In this document: positions 27,244 through 36,053 of the stretch, in pieces
How the letters are laid out: each line of letters begins with the position of its first letter
How positions within the stretch are numbered: position 1 is the first letter of the stretch
NCBI RefSeq assembly: GCF_004365965.1
Contig: NZ_SOEB01000003.1
Coordinates: forward strand, 164,322-228,321
Length of the DNA: 64,000 bases
Source: Rhodovulum visakhapatnamense
GTDB lineage: Bacteria > Pseudomonadota > Alphaproteobacteria > Rhodobacterales > Rhodobacteraceae
Direction of reading: 5' to 3'
Notes under the pieces: generated by a model
Seen by the model: the letters and a program-made list of their open reading frames with translations, nothing else
What the model was told of the DNA's origin: nothing
Database searches by the model: none
Made by a program: the position numbers and the translations under genes

Positions 27244-29072
27244 CCTGCGTTTTCGGCCTTTTCGGCCAGCTCCAGCCAGTCTTCCTCGGCCCTGGACAGG
27301 GCCTCCTGCCGCGCGACCAGCGCCTCGGTCGCCTTGCGGAACTTGACCGGCTCGCGGGTGAAGAGATCGGGGTCGTCGAGCAGTTCTTCAAGCTTGGCGA
27401 TCTCGGCCTCCAGCCGCGCGATCTCGGCCGGAAGCGCGTCGAAGCGGTGCTTTTCGGTATAGCTGAGCCCCGGCGCCTTCTTCGAACGGGGCGGCTCCGG
27501 TTTGGTCTGCGCGGCGGAGGGTTTCTCGGCGGACTTCCCGACGGTCCGCCCGGGGCCGGTGGCCTCGGCCCGCTGCGCCCGGTAATCGCTCCAGCCGCCG
27601 GCATAGACGACCGCGCGGCCATCGCCCTCCATGGCGACAGTCGTGGTCGCGACGCGGTCGAGGAAATCGCGGTCGTGGCTGACCAGAAGAACGGTGCCGT
27701 CGAACTCCGACACCAGTTCCTGCAACAGATCGAGCGTCTCGACGTCGAGATCGTTGGTCGGCTCGTCCAGCACCAGCAGGTTCGATTCGCGGGCCATGAT
27801 CCGGGCCAGCAAGAGCCGCGCCCGTTCGCCGCCCGAAAGGGACCGCACCGGCGCGCGGGCCTGGGCGTCGTCGAAGAGGAATTCCTTGAGATAGCCCACG
27901 ACATGCTTGGGCTGGCCGCGCACCAGCACCTGGTCGGCCTTGCCCGACACCCGCATCTCGGGATCGCCGGTCAGGCTTTCCCACAGCGTCATGTCGGGAT
28001 CGAGCGCCGCGCGATTCTGGTCGAAGACGGCCATCTGCAGATTGGTGCCAAGCCGCAGCTCGCCGCTGTCGGGCGCCAGCTCGCCGGTCAGCATCTTCAG
28101 AAGCGTGGTCTTGCCGACACCGTTGGGTCCGACCAGAGCCACCCGCTCGCCGCGCTGGACGCGCAGCGAGAAGGGCTTGAGGATGACGCGATCGCCGAAG
28201 TTTTTCGAGATCTCGGTCGCTTCGATCACCCGCTTGCCGGATTTGGGCCCCGCCTCCAGCGCCATCGCCGCGGTGCCCTGGCGGCGGATCATCGCCGAGC
28301 GGTCGTCGCGCATGGCATGCAGTGCCCGCAGGCGGCCCTGGTTGCGCTTGCGGCGGGCCGAGATGCCCTCGACCGCCCAGCGGGATTCGGCCTTGATCTT
28401 GCGGTCGAGCTTGTGGCGGGCCTCGTCCTCGTCGGCCCAGACCTTGTCGCGCCAGTCCTCGAAGTCGGCAAAGCCGCGATCCTGACGGCGGACCTCGCCC
28501 CGGTCGATCCACAGCGTGCCCCGGGTCAGGGCGCGCAGGAAGGCGCGGTCGTGCGAGATCAGCACATAGGCCGACCGGGTCTCGGCCAGCTGGGCCTCGA
28601 GCCAGCCGATGGCCTCGATATCGAGATGGTTGGTGGGCTCGTCGAGCAGCATCAGGTCGGGTGCGGCGGCCAGCAGGCGCGCCAGCGCCGCCCGCCTGCG
28701 CTCGCCGCCCGAGGCGGTGGCGGCCGGGGCGGAAAGATCGAGCTTGAGCCCCTCGGCCGCCATCTCGGCGCGATAGCCTTCGCCCGGGGCCAGCGCCGCG
28801 GCGGCGAAATCGCCCAGCGTGGCATAGGCCGAGAGGTCGGGCTCCTGTTCCATATAGCCGACGGAGGTGCCGGGCGACAGCACGCGGGCGCCGGAATCGG
28901 GTTCGACGAGGGCGGCCATGACCTTCATCAGGGTCGATTTTCCCGAGCCATTGCGGCCGACCAGCGCGACCCGGTCGCCTTCCTGGATCACCAGATCGAG
29001 CCCGGCAAAGACCGGGCCTCCGCCGAAGGTGAGCGAGATCGACGACAGCTGAAGAAGGGGTGCGCGGGCCAT
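27240..29072 (-). CDS. uup: ABC-F family ATPase (Uup-like)
   Basis: Soluble protein of 610 residues with two ABC domains and no membrane segment. The first has Walker A GRNGSGKST (about 36) and signature SGGERRRAALARLL; the second has GPNGVGKTT (about 340) and SGGERARLLLARIM. The interdomain linker holds KRNQGRLRALHAMRDD. The C-terminal helical hairpin (about 540-610: EIARLEAEIAKLEELLDD) is the Uup-type coiled coil. ABC-F proteins act on ribosomes to relieve stalling, and Uup has been linked to transposon excision and DNA structures. The start Met 29072 gives the family's N-terminus; the longer frame runs into a hairpin-rich gap. Confidence 0.9.
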   Translation of the reverse strand: MARAPLLQLSSISLTFGGGPVFAGLDLVIQEGDRVALVGRNGSGKSTLMKVMAALVEPDSGARVLSPGTSVGYMEQEPDLSAYATLGDFAAAALAPGEGYRAEMAAEGLKLDLSAPAATASGGERRRAALARLLAAAPDLMLLDEPTNHLDIEAIGWLEAQLAETRSAYVLISHDRAFLRALTRGTLWIDRGEVRRQDRGFADFEDWRDKVWADEDEARHKLDRKIKAESRWAVEGISARRKRNQGRLRALHAMRDDRSAMIRRQGTAAMALEAGPKSGKRVIEATEISKNFGDRVILKPFSLRVQRGERVALVGPNGVGKTTLLKMLTGELAPDSGELRLGTNLQMAVFDQNRAALDPDMTLWESLTGDPEMRVSGKADQVLVRGQPKHVVGYLKEFLFDDAQARAPVRSLSGGERARLLLARIMARESNLLVLDEPTNDLDVETLDLLQELVSEFDGTVLLVSHDRDFLDRVATTTVAMEGDGRAVVYAGGWSDYRAQRAEATGPGRTVGKSAEKPSAAQTKPEPPRSKKAPGLSYTEKHRFDALPAEIARLEAEIAKLEELLDDPDLFTREPVKFRKATEALVARQEALSRAEEDWLELAEKAENAG

Positions 29073-29146
29073 GGGCGCTGGGTATGATGCCGGGTTGCGC
29101 CGGTCAAGCGGCAGAAGAGGGAAACCCCGGTCGGGGCGGGGCGGGT

Positions 29147-29169
29147 AAAATTCTTCGGCGAAGAATTTT
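29147..29169. terminator. AT-rich palindromic hairpin between uup and olsB
   Basis: Eleven-base arms, 29147-29157 and 29159-29169, form a near-continuous palindrome of AAAATTCTTCG and its complement, with T-runs on both strands. It is a good bidirectional terminator candidate for olsB (transcribed leftward). Confidence 0.6.
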
Positions 29170-29203
29170 TGGCCCCCGGGGCGGCGGCGGTGGGGACCGT
29201 TCA

Positions 29204-29225
29204 CGGAATTTCGTGCGAAATTCCG
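29204..29225. terminator. Second perfect hairpin next to the olsB stop
   Basis: Ten-base arms, 29204-29213 and 29216-29225 (CGGAATTTCG and complement), around a TG centre. It lies six bases after the olsB stop. With the hairpin at 29147 it forms a tandem pair. Confidence 0.55.
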
Positions 29226-29231
29226 CGCGCG

Positions 29232-29978
29232 CTATCCGGCCGAGGCGCGCAGCAGTCGCTTGCGGGCGGGGGGAATCGCCCGGATTTCGAGCCCGGTGAA
29301 GACATGCAGGGTGTTGAGGTCGCGATCGACCACCGCATGGTCCGATACCCAGCCGCCCATCACCAGATAGCTGCGCAGGAGCGGCGGCATCCCCAGCATC
29401 GCCCGCCGGGCGTCGGGCTGGCGGCGCCGCAACATCTGCCCGAAGCGGAACACGTTCGGCGCCTTGACGCGCGGCAGCCAGCGTTTCGGCGCCAGATGCC
29501 GGTCCTGCAAGAGCGCGAAGGCATCCATGTAGGTCTCGGCCTCGGTGCCCTTGAAGGACGAGCAGCCGAACAGCATCTCGACCTTCTCCTCATCCACGAA
29601 TCGGGTCATCGCCCCCCAGGCCACGCGCAGGATATCGGGGTCGCGCCAGGCCGGGTGGATGCAGAACCGCCCCATCTCGACCATCGGCCCGTCGAAGGTC
29701 TCGAGCGCGGAAAGCTCGTAATACTGGGCCGAATAGCTTTGCCCGATCTCGGCCCCGCCCTTCAGCGGCAGCAGACGGAAGCAGCAGACCAGCGTGCCGC
29801 TGCGGGTCTCCTCGACCAGCACATGGCGGCAGACGGCATCGAAACAATCCGCATCGGCCCCTTCGGGATGGGTGTCCGTGGCGCGAAAGGCCAGATAGCG
29901 CAGACGCTGCGCGGCGAGGATATCGGCCGGGGTTTCGGCCAGCCGCGCGGCATAGCGGCCCTTGCGAAGTGACAGCAT
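29232..29978 (-). CDS. olsB: L-ornithine N-alpha-acyltransferase (ornithine lipid synthesis)
   Basis: Protein of 248 residues of the GNAT-like OlsB family, which transfers a 3-hydroxyacyl group from ACP to ornithine, the first step of ornithine-lipid synthesis at the inner membrane. Recognisable are the start KGRYAARLAETPADILAAQR, R-Y-L-A-F-R, CRHVLVEE, VEMGRFCIHPAWRDPDILRV and LLRSYLVMGGWVSDHAVVD. The start is Met 29978; the open frame extends much further upstream across a promoter-like gap and overlaps the divergent msrB gene, so the long form is rejected. No olsA is visible nearby. Confidence 0.9.
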   Translation of the reverse strand: MLSLRKGRYAARLAETPADILAAQRLRYLAFRATDTHPEGADADCFDAVCRHVLVEETRSGTLVCCFRLLPLKGGAEIGQSYSAQYYELSALETFDGPMVEMGRFCIHPAWRDPDILRVAWGAMTRFVDEEKVEMLFGCSSFKGTEAETYMDAFALLQDRHLAPKRWLPRVKAPNVFRFGQMLRRRQPDARRAMLGMPPLLRSYLVMGGWVSDHAVVDRDLNTLHVFTGLEIRAIPPARKRLLRASAG

Positions 29979-30086
29979 CGTGACGGCTCCACGGGACTGG
30001 CGGGACTGGATCGCCCGCCTAGATATTGTCCGAAGGCCGATAGCACACAAGATGTGACGAAACCCTGACAGGACCCGCGAGACCAA

Positions 30087-30512
30087 ATGACCCAGAAAGT
30101 TTCCAAACCCGATTCCGAATGGCGCTCCGAGCTGTCGGACCTCGCCTACCGGGTCACCCGCAAGCACGCGACCGAACGCCCCTTTTCGCATGACGACTTT
30201 CCGAAGGCGCCCGGCACCTACACTTGCGTCTGCTGCGGCGCCCCGCTTTTCGCGCAATCCGACAAGTTCGACAGCGGCACCGGCTGGCCCAGTTTCACCC
30301 GTCCGGCCAGCCCCGACGCGGTCGGCGAGCGGAGCGACCGGAGCCTTCTGATGAAGCGCACCGAGGTGCATTGCCTGGCCTGCGCGGCCCATCTGGGCCA
30401 TGTCTTTCCGGACGGCCCCGCACCGACCGGGCTGCGCTACTGCATCAACGGCGTGGCGCTCGACTTCACGCCAGACAGCAGCGGCGACGGCAGAGACACC
30501 GACGCGGACTAA
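30087..30512 (+). CDS. msrB: Peptide-methionine (R)-S-oxide reductase
   Basis: Protein of 141 residues that repairs methionine-R-sulfoxide. It has the zinc sites [12 protein letters not shown] and [10 protein letters not shown], the substrate motif DSGTGWPSF, and the catalytic Cys in [11 protein letters not shown]. The length is normal for a free cytoplasmic MsrB. It is divergent from olsB and converges on bamE, with a clean bidirectional terminator between the stops. It ends in a short acidic tail (GDGRDTDAD). Confidence 0.95.
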   Translation: MTQKVSKPDSEWRSELSDLAYRVTRKHATERPFSHDDFPKAPGTYTCVCCGAPLFAQSDKFDSGTGWPSFTRPASPDAVGERSDRSLLMKRTEVHCLACAAHLGHVFPDGPAPTGLRYCINGVALDFTPDSSGDGRDTDAD

Positions 30513-30546
30513 GGTCAGAGCCAGGTGGCCCCGGGGGGCTGCCATT

Positions 30547-30568
30547 CCGCGTCCCGGTCGGGACGCGG
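30547..30568. terminator. Bidirectional terminator between msrB and bamE
   Basis: Perfect 9-bp stem (30547-30555 with 30560-30568) and loop GGTC, 34 bases after the msrB stop and 7 bases after the bamE stop. No T-run is present on either side. Confidence 0.6.
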
Positions 30569-30575
30569 TGTGCGC

Positions 30576-31040
30576 TCAGCGGTCGCCGATGATGTCCTCG
30601 GCATTGAACTGGCCGATATTGCCCAGCATCTGCCGCAGGAACGAGACGCCCTTGATGTTGCTTTCGGTCACGCGCCGGTTCAGGGCGATCACGCGGCCGT
30701 CCTCCAGCCCGAACCGTTCGACATTCTCGACCGTCCCGGACTTGTCGAAGGAGATCGCCACGACCTGACGGTCGGTCTCCTTGGGTTCGCGGAAACCGAC
30801 CGTCTCCCAGTCGCTTTGCACGTAATACCACGCATCGTCGCGCATCACGCCGCCTATCGTCGGCGGTCCGACCAGTTCGGCCACGCTGTCGCGCGTGTCG
30901 ACACCGACCGTAACCCCGGCGAGATCCTCGTCGGACGGAGCATAGCCGTGGCTGCGCTGGATCGGAGAGCAGGCCACAAGGCCCGCAGAGAGAATAGCGG
31001 CCAGCACCAATCTGGCGTGCACTGCCCGGGGCCTTGCCAT
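30576..31040 (-). CDS. bamE: Outer-membrane assembly lipoprotein BamE (SmpA/OmlA)
   Basis: Lipoprotein of 154 residues and a subunit of the BAM machine that inserts beta-barrel proteins. It has a signal peptide with lipobox L-V-A-C (Cys 24), then SPIQRSHGYAPSDEDLAGV, the TRDSVAELVGPPT motif and the WYYVQSDWETVGF strand typical of SmpA/OmlA. The C-terminal helix region (VSFLRQMLGNIGQFNAEDI) is as in alphaproteobacterial members. It is divergent from yceD, with about 80 bases between the starts. Confidence 0.9.
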   Translation of the reverse strand: MARPRAVHARLVLAAILSAGLVACSPIQRSHGYAPSDEDLAGVTVGVDTRDSVAELVGPPTIGGVMRDDAWYYVQSDWETVGFREPKETDRQVVAISFDKSGTVENVERFGLEDGRVIALNRRVTESNIKGVSFLRQMLGNIGQFNAEDIIGDR

Positions 31041-31123
31041 CGCAACCTCTTGTCACAGGGGTTTTTCACTTCTATCCCGCTTAGCAGATCGTATGCCCCG
31101 GGTTCAAGAATGGAACGTGAACC

Positions 31124-31732
31124 ATGGCCAACACACCTGAAATGCCCAAAGGCACCGTCCCGCCCCTGCGGCTTGACCGTCGCGCAGGCCGCGACCCGGT
31201 CGCCTTCACGCTGATCCCCGAACCCGCCGAGCGCGCCGAGCTTGCCGGCCGGCTTGGCCTGTCCGCGCTGAAGAAGCTGCGCTTCGCGGGCCAGATCCGG
31301 CCCGAAGGCGCGCGCGACTGGCGGCTCGAGGCCGAGCTTGGCGCCACGGTGGTACAGCCCTGCGTCGTCACGCTGGCGCCGGTGACCACCCGGATCGACA
31401 GCCCGGTCCTGCGGCTTTACCGCGCCGACATGCCGTCCCGGCCCGAGGGCGACGAGATCGAGATGCCCGAGGACGACAGCGAGGAGCCGCTGCCCGATAC
31501 GCTTGACCTGGCGCGGGTGTTGGAAGAGGCGCTGGCCTTGGCGCTGCCGCTTTATCCGCGCGCCGAGGGGGCCGAACTGGGCGAGGCGACCTTTGCCGCG
31601 CCCGGAACGGCGCCGATGCAGGATGCCGAGGTCAAGCCCTTTGCCGCTCTGGCCCGGCTTCGCGACCGTGCGGAGGGCGAAACCGGCGACGGCCCGGACG
31701 GCGAGACCGGCGGAAGCGACAGCGGAGACTGA
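31124..31732 (+). CDS. yceD: YceD-family protein (DUF177), 23S rRNA accumulation
   Basis: Protein of 202 residues of the YceD/DUF177 family, whose members are needed for normal 23S rRNA accumulation and almost always sit next to rpmF. The conserved central ATVVQPCVVTLAPVTTRID holds the family Cys, and the C-terminal half is acidic (PEDDSEEPLPDTLDL). It ends in a Gly/Asp/Ser-rich tail. Here it is separated from rpmF by about 320 bases rather than the usual short gap, and a separate rpmF promoter lies in that gap. Confidence 0.88.
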   Translation: MANTPEMPKGTVPPLRLDRRAGRDPVAFTLIPEPAERAELAGRLGLSALKKLRFAGQIRPEGARDWRLEAELGATVVQPCVVTLAPVTTRIDSPVLRLYRADMPSRPEGDEIEMPEDDSEEPLPDTLDLARVLEEALALALPLYPRAEGAELGEATFAAPGTAPMQDAEVKPFAALARLRDRAEGETGDGPDGETGGSDSGD

Positions 31733-32051
31733 TCGGGGCGGACGGGTTTTGCCGCGCCCTGCCCCGGCCCGCGACCTCGCCCCGCCCCTTTGGGCGCGCT
31801 GCGGGGCCGGTTTCGGGATCGACTGCAGGGTCGGCGTCGGGATCGGGACGCCCCGGTGTCGCAGGGCGACGGAAAATCGCGCCTCGCGCTTGAAAGACAG
31901 GGCCAGAAAGGGGCTTGCGCCCGTCCAGAATCGCAGTATGTTCCCGGCCTCGCTTGCACGATGGATCGGACGCCGCGCCAAGGGCGCTGAGAGACGCGCG
32001 TTCCCAACGAAAGAACACCGGGCCAAGGCCCCTCCAGACCGAGGTTGAGAC
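31733..32051. other. Gap between yceD and rpmF
   Basis: About 320 bases. The left two-thirds are GC-rich with no gene visible. The right third is AT-richer and carries the likely rpmF promoter at 31915-31942 and a leader of about 100 bases before the rpmF start. Confidence 0.5.
31915..31942 (+). promoter_or_regulatory. Putative promoter of the rpmF-plsX-fabH-ihfA unit
   Basis: TTGCGC at 31915-31920 and TATGTT at 31937-31942 with a 16-base spacer, a good housekeeping promoter by alphaproteobacterial standards, about 100 bases before rpmF. Confidence 0.5.
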
Positions 32052-32261
32052 ATGGCTGTCCCTCAGAATAAAGTCACGCGGTCCCGCCGCAACCAACGCC
32101 GTTCGCACGATGCGCTCGTCCCGGGCAACCCGGCCGAATGCTCGAACTGCGGCGAGCTGAAGCGTCCGCACCACGTCTGTGCGGCCTGCGGCCATTATGA
32201 CGACCGCGAGGTCGTGGCCCAAGCCGACGAGATCGACCTGGACGAAGAAGACGCGGCATAA
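32052..32261 (+). CDS. rpmF: 50S ribosomal protein bL32
   Basis: Protein of 69 residues. The N-terminus [20 protein letters not shown] is diagnostic of bL32. Zinc ligands are in [18 protein letters not shown] (the C+ four-cysteine form, so no zinc-free paralogue substitution is implied here). The C-terminal tail is acidic ([10 protein letters not shown]). It starts the fatty-acid/phospholipid operon with plsX and fabH, as in many bacteria. Confidence 0.96.
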   Translation: MAVPQNKVTRSRRNQRRSHDALVPGNPAECSNCGELKRPHHVCAACGHYDDREVVAQADEIDLDEEDAA

Positions 32262-32288
32262 TCCGCCCCAAAAGGCGCGCGTCTCTCC

Positions 32289-33392
32289 ATGACCGAAGAG
32301 CATCTCCAGGAGCTGCGCGCCGCCCCGCGCACCGTGATATCGGTGGACGCCATGGGTGGCGACCGCGGCCCTGCGGCTGTTGTCGCGGGCATTGCCTTGT
32401 CCGCAGCCAAAAATCCGGACATCCGCTTTATTCTGCACGGGCAGCGCGACGAGCTTGAAAAGCTGGTCGCGCGTCGCAAGCCCCTGCGCGGGCGGGTGGA
32501 GATCCGGCATGCGGATGGCGTCGTCACCATGGACGCCAAGCCCAGCCACGTGATGCGCCACGGCCAGGACACCTCGATGTGGTCGGCCATCGACTCGGTG
32601 CGGCATGGCGAGGCCACGGTGGCCGTGTCCTGCGGCAATACCGGGGCGCTGATGCTGCTGTCGATCATGCGGCTCAGGAAACTGCCGGGCGTGAACCGGC
32701 CGGCCATCGCCTGTCTGTGGCCGTCGCGCAATCCCGGCGGCTTCAACGTGATGCTCGATGTCGGCGCCGATGTGCGCGCGGACGAGCGCGACCTGCTGCA
32801 ATATGCGCTGATGGGCACCTCTTATGCCCGGAACGGGCTGGGGCTTGACCGGCCGCGGGTCGGGCTTCTGAATGTCGGCACCGAAGAGAACAAGGGCCGG
32901 GCCGAGCTGAAGGCCGCCCATGACCTGATCGAGGCTGCGGCCGAAGAGGCGAATTACAGCTTCGTCGGCTTCGTCGAGGGCGGCGATATCCCCTCGTCGA
33001 AGGTCGACGTGATCGTGACCGACGGCTTCACCGGCAATGTGGCGCTGAAGACCGGCGAGGGCACCGCCAAGCTGCTGGGCGATTTCATGCGCGAGGCCTT
33101 CACCGCGACGCCGCTGTCCAAGGTCGCGGCCCTGCTGGCCTATACCTCGCTCAGGCGTCTCAAGAAAAGAATGGACCCCAGGCGCGCCAATGGCGGGGTG
33201 TTCCTCGGGCTGAACGGAACGGTGGTGAAATCGCACGGCTCGTCGGATGCGACGGGCGTGTCGGCCGCGGTCAAGCTCGCCTTCGAGCTGGCGCAGTCGG
33301 GCTTCACCGAACGTCTGGCCGCGCGGGTCGCGGCCAGCAATGCGACAGGACCGGAGGCGCTCCGGGAACTTGCCGGCGGGCGTAAGGGGTAG
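32289..33392 (+). CDS. plsX: Phosphate acyltransferase PlsX
   Basis: Protein of 367 residues that makes acyl-phosphate from acyl-ACP for phospholipid synthesis; it is a peripheral membrane enzyme. Motifs are [49 protein letters not shown], and [20 protein letters not shown], all typical. It starts 27 bases after rpmF and ends two bases before fabH. The length is slightly above the usual 340-350, because of a short N-terminal extension ([14 protein letters not shown]). Confidence 0.95.
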   Translation: MTEEHLQELRAAPRTVISVDAMGGDRGPAAVVAGIALSAAKNPDIRFILHGQRDELEKLVARRKPLRGRVEIRHADGVVTMDAKPSHVMRHGQDTSMWSAIDSVRHGEATVAVSCGNTGALMLLSIMRLRKLPGVNRPAIACLWPSRNPGGFNVMLDVGADVRADERDLLQYALMGTSYARNGLGLDRPRVGLLNVGTEENKGRAELKAAHDLIEAAAEEANYSFVGFVEGGDIPSSKVDVIVTDGFTGNVALKTGEGTAKLLGDFMREAFTATPLSKVAALLAYTSLRRLKKRMDPRRANGGVFLGLNGTVVKSHGSSDATGVSAAVKLAFELAQSGFTERLAARVAASNATGPEALRELAGGRKG

Positions 33393-33394
33393 GA

Positions 33395-34366
33395 ATGGGT
33401 ACGAGGGCGATCGTCCGGGGTGTCGGGCATTATCTTCCGGCGCGCGTTGTGGAAAACGCCGAATTCGAGGCGACGCTCGACACATCGGACGAATGGATCC
33501 GCTCGCGCTCGGGGATCGAGCGGCGGCATTTCGCGGCCGAGGGCGAGACCACCTCGCAGATGGCCATCGCCGCCGCCCGGGCCGCGCTGGACGATGCCGG
33601 GCTCGGGCCCGACGACATCGACGCCATCGTGCTGGCGACCTCGACCGCCGATCTGACCTTCCCCTCTGCCGCGACCATGGTGCAGGCCGGGCTCGGGATG
33701 AGCCGGGGCTTTGCCTATGACGTGCAGGCGGTCTGCGCGGGCTTCGTCTTTGCCATGGCCAATGCCAATGCGATGATCGCCGCGGGCCTGGCCCGCCGGG
33801 TTCTGGTGATCGGCGCCGAGACCTTCAGCCGGATCATGGACTGGACCGACCGCGGCACCTGCGTTCTGTTCGGCGACGGCGCGGGCGCGCTGATCCTAGA
33901 GGCGGCCGAGGGCACCGGTGCGGCCGAGAATCGCGGCATTCTCGCGGTCGATCTCAATTCCGACGGACGCCACCGCGAGATCCTCTATGTCGATGGCGGG
34001 GTGTCGACCGGCACCACCGGACATCTGGTGATGCATGGCAAGGAAGTCTTTCGCCATGCTGTCGAGAAACTGGCCGACACCGCTCATTCCGCGCTGGACA
34101 AGGCCGGGCTGACCGGGGCCGATGTCGACTGGCTGGTGCCGCATCAGGCCAATCTGCGGATCATCAAGGCCACCGCGCAGCGGCTGCACCTGCCGATGGA
34201 AAAGGTGATCGTCACCGTCCAGGACCACGGCAACACCTCGGCCGCGTCGATTCCGCTGGCCCTGTCGGTCGGGCGGCGCGAAGGCCGGATCAAGGATGGC
34301 GATCTGGTCGTGACCGAGGCAATCGGCGGCGGCCTTGCCTGGGGATCGGTCGTCCTGCGCTGGTAG
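33395..34366 (+). CDS. fabH: 3-oxoacyl-ACP synthase III
   Basis: Condensing enzyme of 323 residues that starts fatty-acid elongation from acetyl-CoA and malonyl-ACP. The catalytic Cys is in [18 protein letters not shown] (about residue 115), the His in [10 protein letters not shown] and the Asn in [14 protein letters not shown]. The N-terminal [17 protein letters not shown] is standard. It is directly coupled to plsX (two-base gap). Confidence 0.96.
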   Translation: MGTRAIVRGVGHYLPARVVENAEFEATLDTSDEWIRSRSGIERRHFAAEGETTSQMAIAAARAALDDAGLGPDDIDAIVLATSTADLTFPSAATMVQAGLGMSRGFAYDVQAVCAGFVFAMANANAMIAAGLARRVLVIGAETFSRIMDWTDRGTCVLFGDGAGALILEAAEGTGAAENRGILAVDLNSDGRHREILYVDGGVSTGTTGHLVMHGKEVFRHAVEKLADTAHSALDKAGLTGADVDWLVPHQANLRIIKATAQRLHLPMEKVIVTVQDHGNTSAASIPLALSVGRREGRIKDGDLVVTEAIGGGLAWGSVVLRW

Positions 34367-34491
34367 GCGCGCTTCGCGTGCCACCTTCGCCCATCGCGTC
34401 AAGTTCCCCGTATTGACACTGAAAATCAAATCTACCTAAGGTTTTGGCAACCAAGGGTTTCAATAGTCGCTGTCAGAGAATGGGGGAGATC

Positions 34492-34794
34492 ATGGCAGGC
34501 AACACGCTGACGCGCATGGACCTGACCGAGGCGGTATTCCGCGAGGTCGGTCTGTCGCGCAACGAATCCGCTTCGCTGGTCGAGAGTGTGCTGCAGCACA
34601 TGTCCGACGCGCTGGTCCGGGGCGAGACGGTCAAGATCTCGTCCTTCGGGACCTTCTCGATCCGCTCGAAGGCGGCGCGGGTCGGGCGCAACCCCAAGAC
34701 CGGGGAAGAGGTGCCGATCCACCCGCGGAGGGTGCTGACCTTCCGGCCGTCGCATCTGATGAAAGACCGCGTGGCGGCCGGCAACAAGGGCTGA
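34492..34794 (+). CDS. ihfA: Integration host factor alpha subunit
   Basis: Protein of 100 residues, a DNA-bending IHF/HU family member. The start at ATG 34492 follows GGGGGAG; the frame is open further upstream without a ribosome site. It shows [31 protein letters not shown] and the beta-arm motif [15 protein letters not shown] would be needed for looping at the sigma-54/NifA promoter found further right in this window, which is a functional, not a positional, link. Confidence 0.95.
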   Translation: MAGNTLTRMDLTEAVFREVGLSRNESASLVESVLQHMSDALVRGETVKISSFGTFSIRSKAARVGRNPKTGEEVPIHPRRVLTFRPSHLMKDRVAAGNKG

Positions 34795-34800
34795 CCGGCA

Positions 34801-35832
34801 TTGGCCACGGACAAGTCTCCCGAGGCCTTTCGGACCATCAGCGAGGTATCGACCTGGCTGGATACCCCGGCCCATGTCCTGCGGTTCTGGGAAAGCCGGT
34901 TCACCCAGGTCAAGCCGGTCAAGCGGGCGGGCGGGCGACGCTATTACCGGCCCGCCGACATGCTGCTGCTGGGCGGCATCAAGAAGCTCCTGCATGAAGA
35001 CGGGATGACGATCCGCGGCGTGCAGAAGATCCTGCGCGAAGACGGGGTCAAGCATGTCGCGGCGCTGTCGCAACCGCTCGACGACGAGGAAACCGTCGAT
35101 ATCGCGGGCGCCTTCTCGGACACCGACGAGCCGGACACCGAAGCGCCGATGGCGCTTGATGCCCAGGCCGAGGTGGCCGAGGTGCTGCCGATGCGGCGGC
35201 GCCCGCCGCCCGAACCGGACGAGGCGATCCTGCCCGGGCTCGAACTGCGGCGCCCTGCGCCAGCACCGGCCCCTGCACCAATCCCAGCTCCGGCCCCAGC
35301 ACCAGTCCCTGCACCGGCCCCTGCACCGGCCCCTGCACCGGCAGGGCGCCCTGCCCCTCCGCCCGACATCGCCGATGCCCCCTGGCCCCGGCAGGACCCG
35401 GAAAGCGCCGCGGAGGACCTGGCCGAATCGGACGCCTGGGCCTCTCCGCCGCCGATGGCGGAGCCTCTGCCGCAGCCGGCCCGGGACCCCGAGCCCGCGG
35501 TCGAACCGGACCACGCCCCCGAGCCGGAGGCCCCGATCGACCTCGCGCCGGCCGAGACCGACCGGCCCGCCGACGCCGCCGACACGCCGGAACCGGCGCC
35601 CGAACCGGAACCGGAACCGGACCCCGAGCCGCAACCGCTTGGGACCGATCTGCCCGGCGCAGACCCCGAAGACGACGACCCCGCCTATGCGGCCACGGCC
35701 CAGCCCGTCCGCAGCCAGCTGCTGCAACCGGGGCTGCGGCGCCATCTTGCCGCCGATCCCGAGGCCGCTCGCGGTGCCGTCGACCGGCTGAACGACGTCG
35801 CCCGGAGGATCGGGGCCGTCTCGCAGGACTGA
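34801..35832 (+). CDS. MerR-family transcriptional regulator with long low-complexity tail
   Basis: Protein of 343 residues starting with TTG 34801, six bases after ihfA; no in-frame ATG is available earlier. Residues 10-85 form a MerR winged helix ([40 protein letters not shown]). The remainder is a long disordered region: acidic, then a Pro-Ala repeat block (about 155-185), then Pro-Glu dipeptides, and a final helical end ([20 protein letters not shown]). It lacks the usual ligand-binding cysteines. The ihfA-merR pair is standard in alphaproteobacteria; the target is unknown. Confidence 0.88.
   Translation: MATDKSPEAFRTISEVSTWLDTPAHVLRFWESRFTQVKPVKRAGGRRYYRPADMLLLGGIKKLLHEDGMTIRGVQKILREDGVKHVAALSQPLDDEETVDIAGAFSDTDEPDTEAPMALDAQAEVAEVLPMRRRPPPEPDEAILPGLELRRPAPAPAPAPIPAPAPAPVPAPAPAPAPAPAGRPAPPPDIADAPWPRQDPESAAEDLAESDAWASPPPMAEPLPQPARDPEPAVEPDHAPEPEAPIDLAPAETDRPADAADTPEPAPEPEPEPDPEPQPLGTDLPGADPEDDDPAYAATAQPVRSQLLQPGLRRHLAADPEAARGAVDRLNDVARRIGAVSQD
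35307..35342. repeat. 12-base tandem repeat in the merR tail, three copies
   Basis: Three perfect copies of CCCTGCACCGGC, coding for Pro-Ala repeats inside the disordered part of the MerR regulator, with degenerate relatives just upstream. The number may vary between strains by slippage. Confidence 0.85.
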
Positions 35833-35858
35833 CAGCGCTTTCGGGCGGGATTTCTGTC

Positions 35859-35886
35859 TTGCCCCCGCCGTCAGACATGCTAAGAA
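35859..35886 (+). promoter_or_regulatory. Putative tRNA-Pro promoter
   Basis: TTGCCC at 35859-35864, 16-base spacer, TAAGAA at 35881-35886; the mature tRNA begins 12 bases later, as expected for a stable-RNA promoter. Confidence 0.45.
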
Positions 35887-35897
35887 GCGCCCCACGT

Positions 35898-35973
35898 CGG
35901 GCTATAGCGCAGGTGGTAGCGCGTCCGTCTGGGGGGCGGAAGGTCGCAGGTTCAAGTCCTGCTAGCCCGACCA
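35898..35973 (+). tRNA. tRNA-Pro(GGG)
   Basis: Complete cloverleaf with encoded CCA. The acceptor stem pairs CGGGCTA (35898-35904) with TAGCCCG (35963-35969), discriminator A, CCA at 35971-35973. The anticodon stem is TCCGT/GCGGA around the loop at 35929-35935, with anticodon GGG at 35931-35933. The T arm is GCAGG-TTCAAGT-CCTGC. Confidence 0.96.
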
Positions 35974-36053
35974 TTACCCTCACCCGCCCGCGCCCTCAGG
36001 GGTTGCGGGCGGTTGTGTTTCAGGGGCCCCGCGCCGGGCCGAGGAGGGGATCC

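Noticed and set aside
29232-30545. A 437-codon form of olsB extending beyond 29978
   Set aside because: The extra N-terminal part is antisense to msrB, whose zinc and catalytic motifs are clear, and the family starts at the Met at 29978.
35230-35350. Possible CRISPR-like repeat array
   Set aside because: The repeats are short, contiguous Pro-Ala codons inside the merR gene, without unique spacers.
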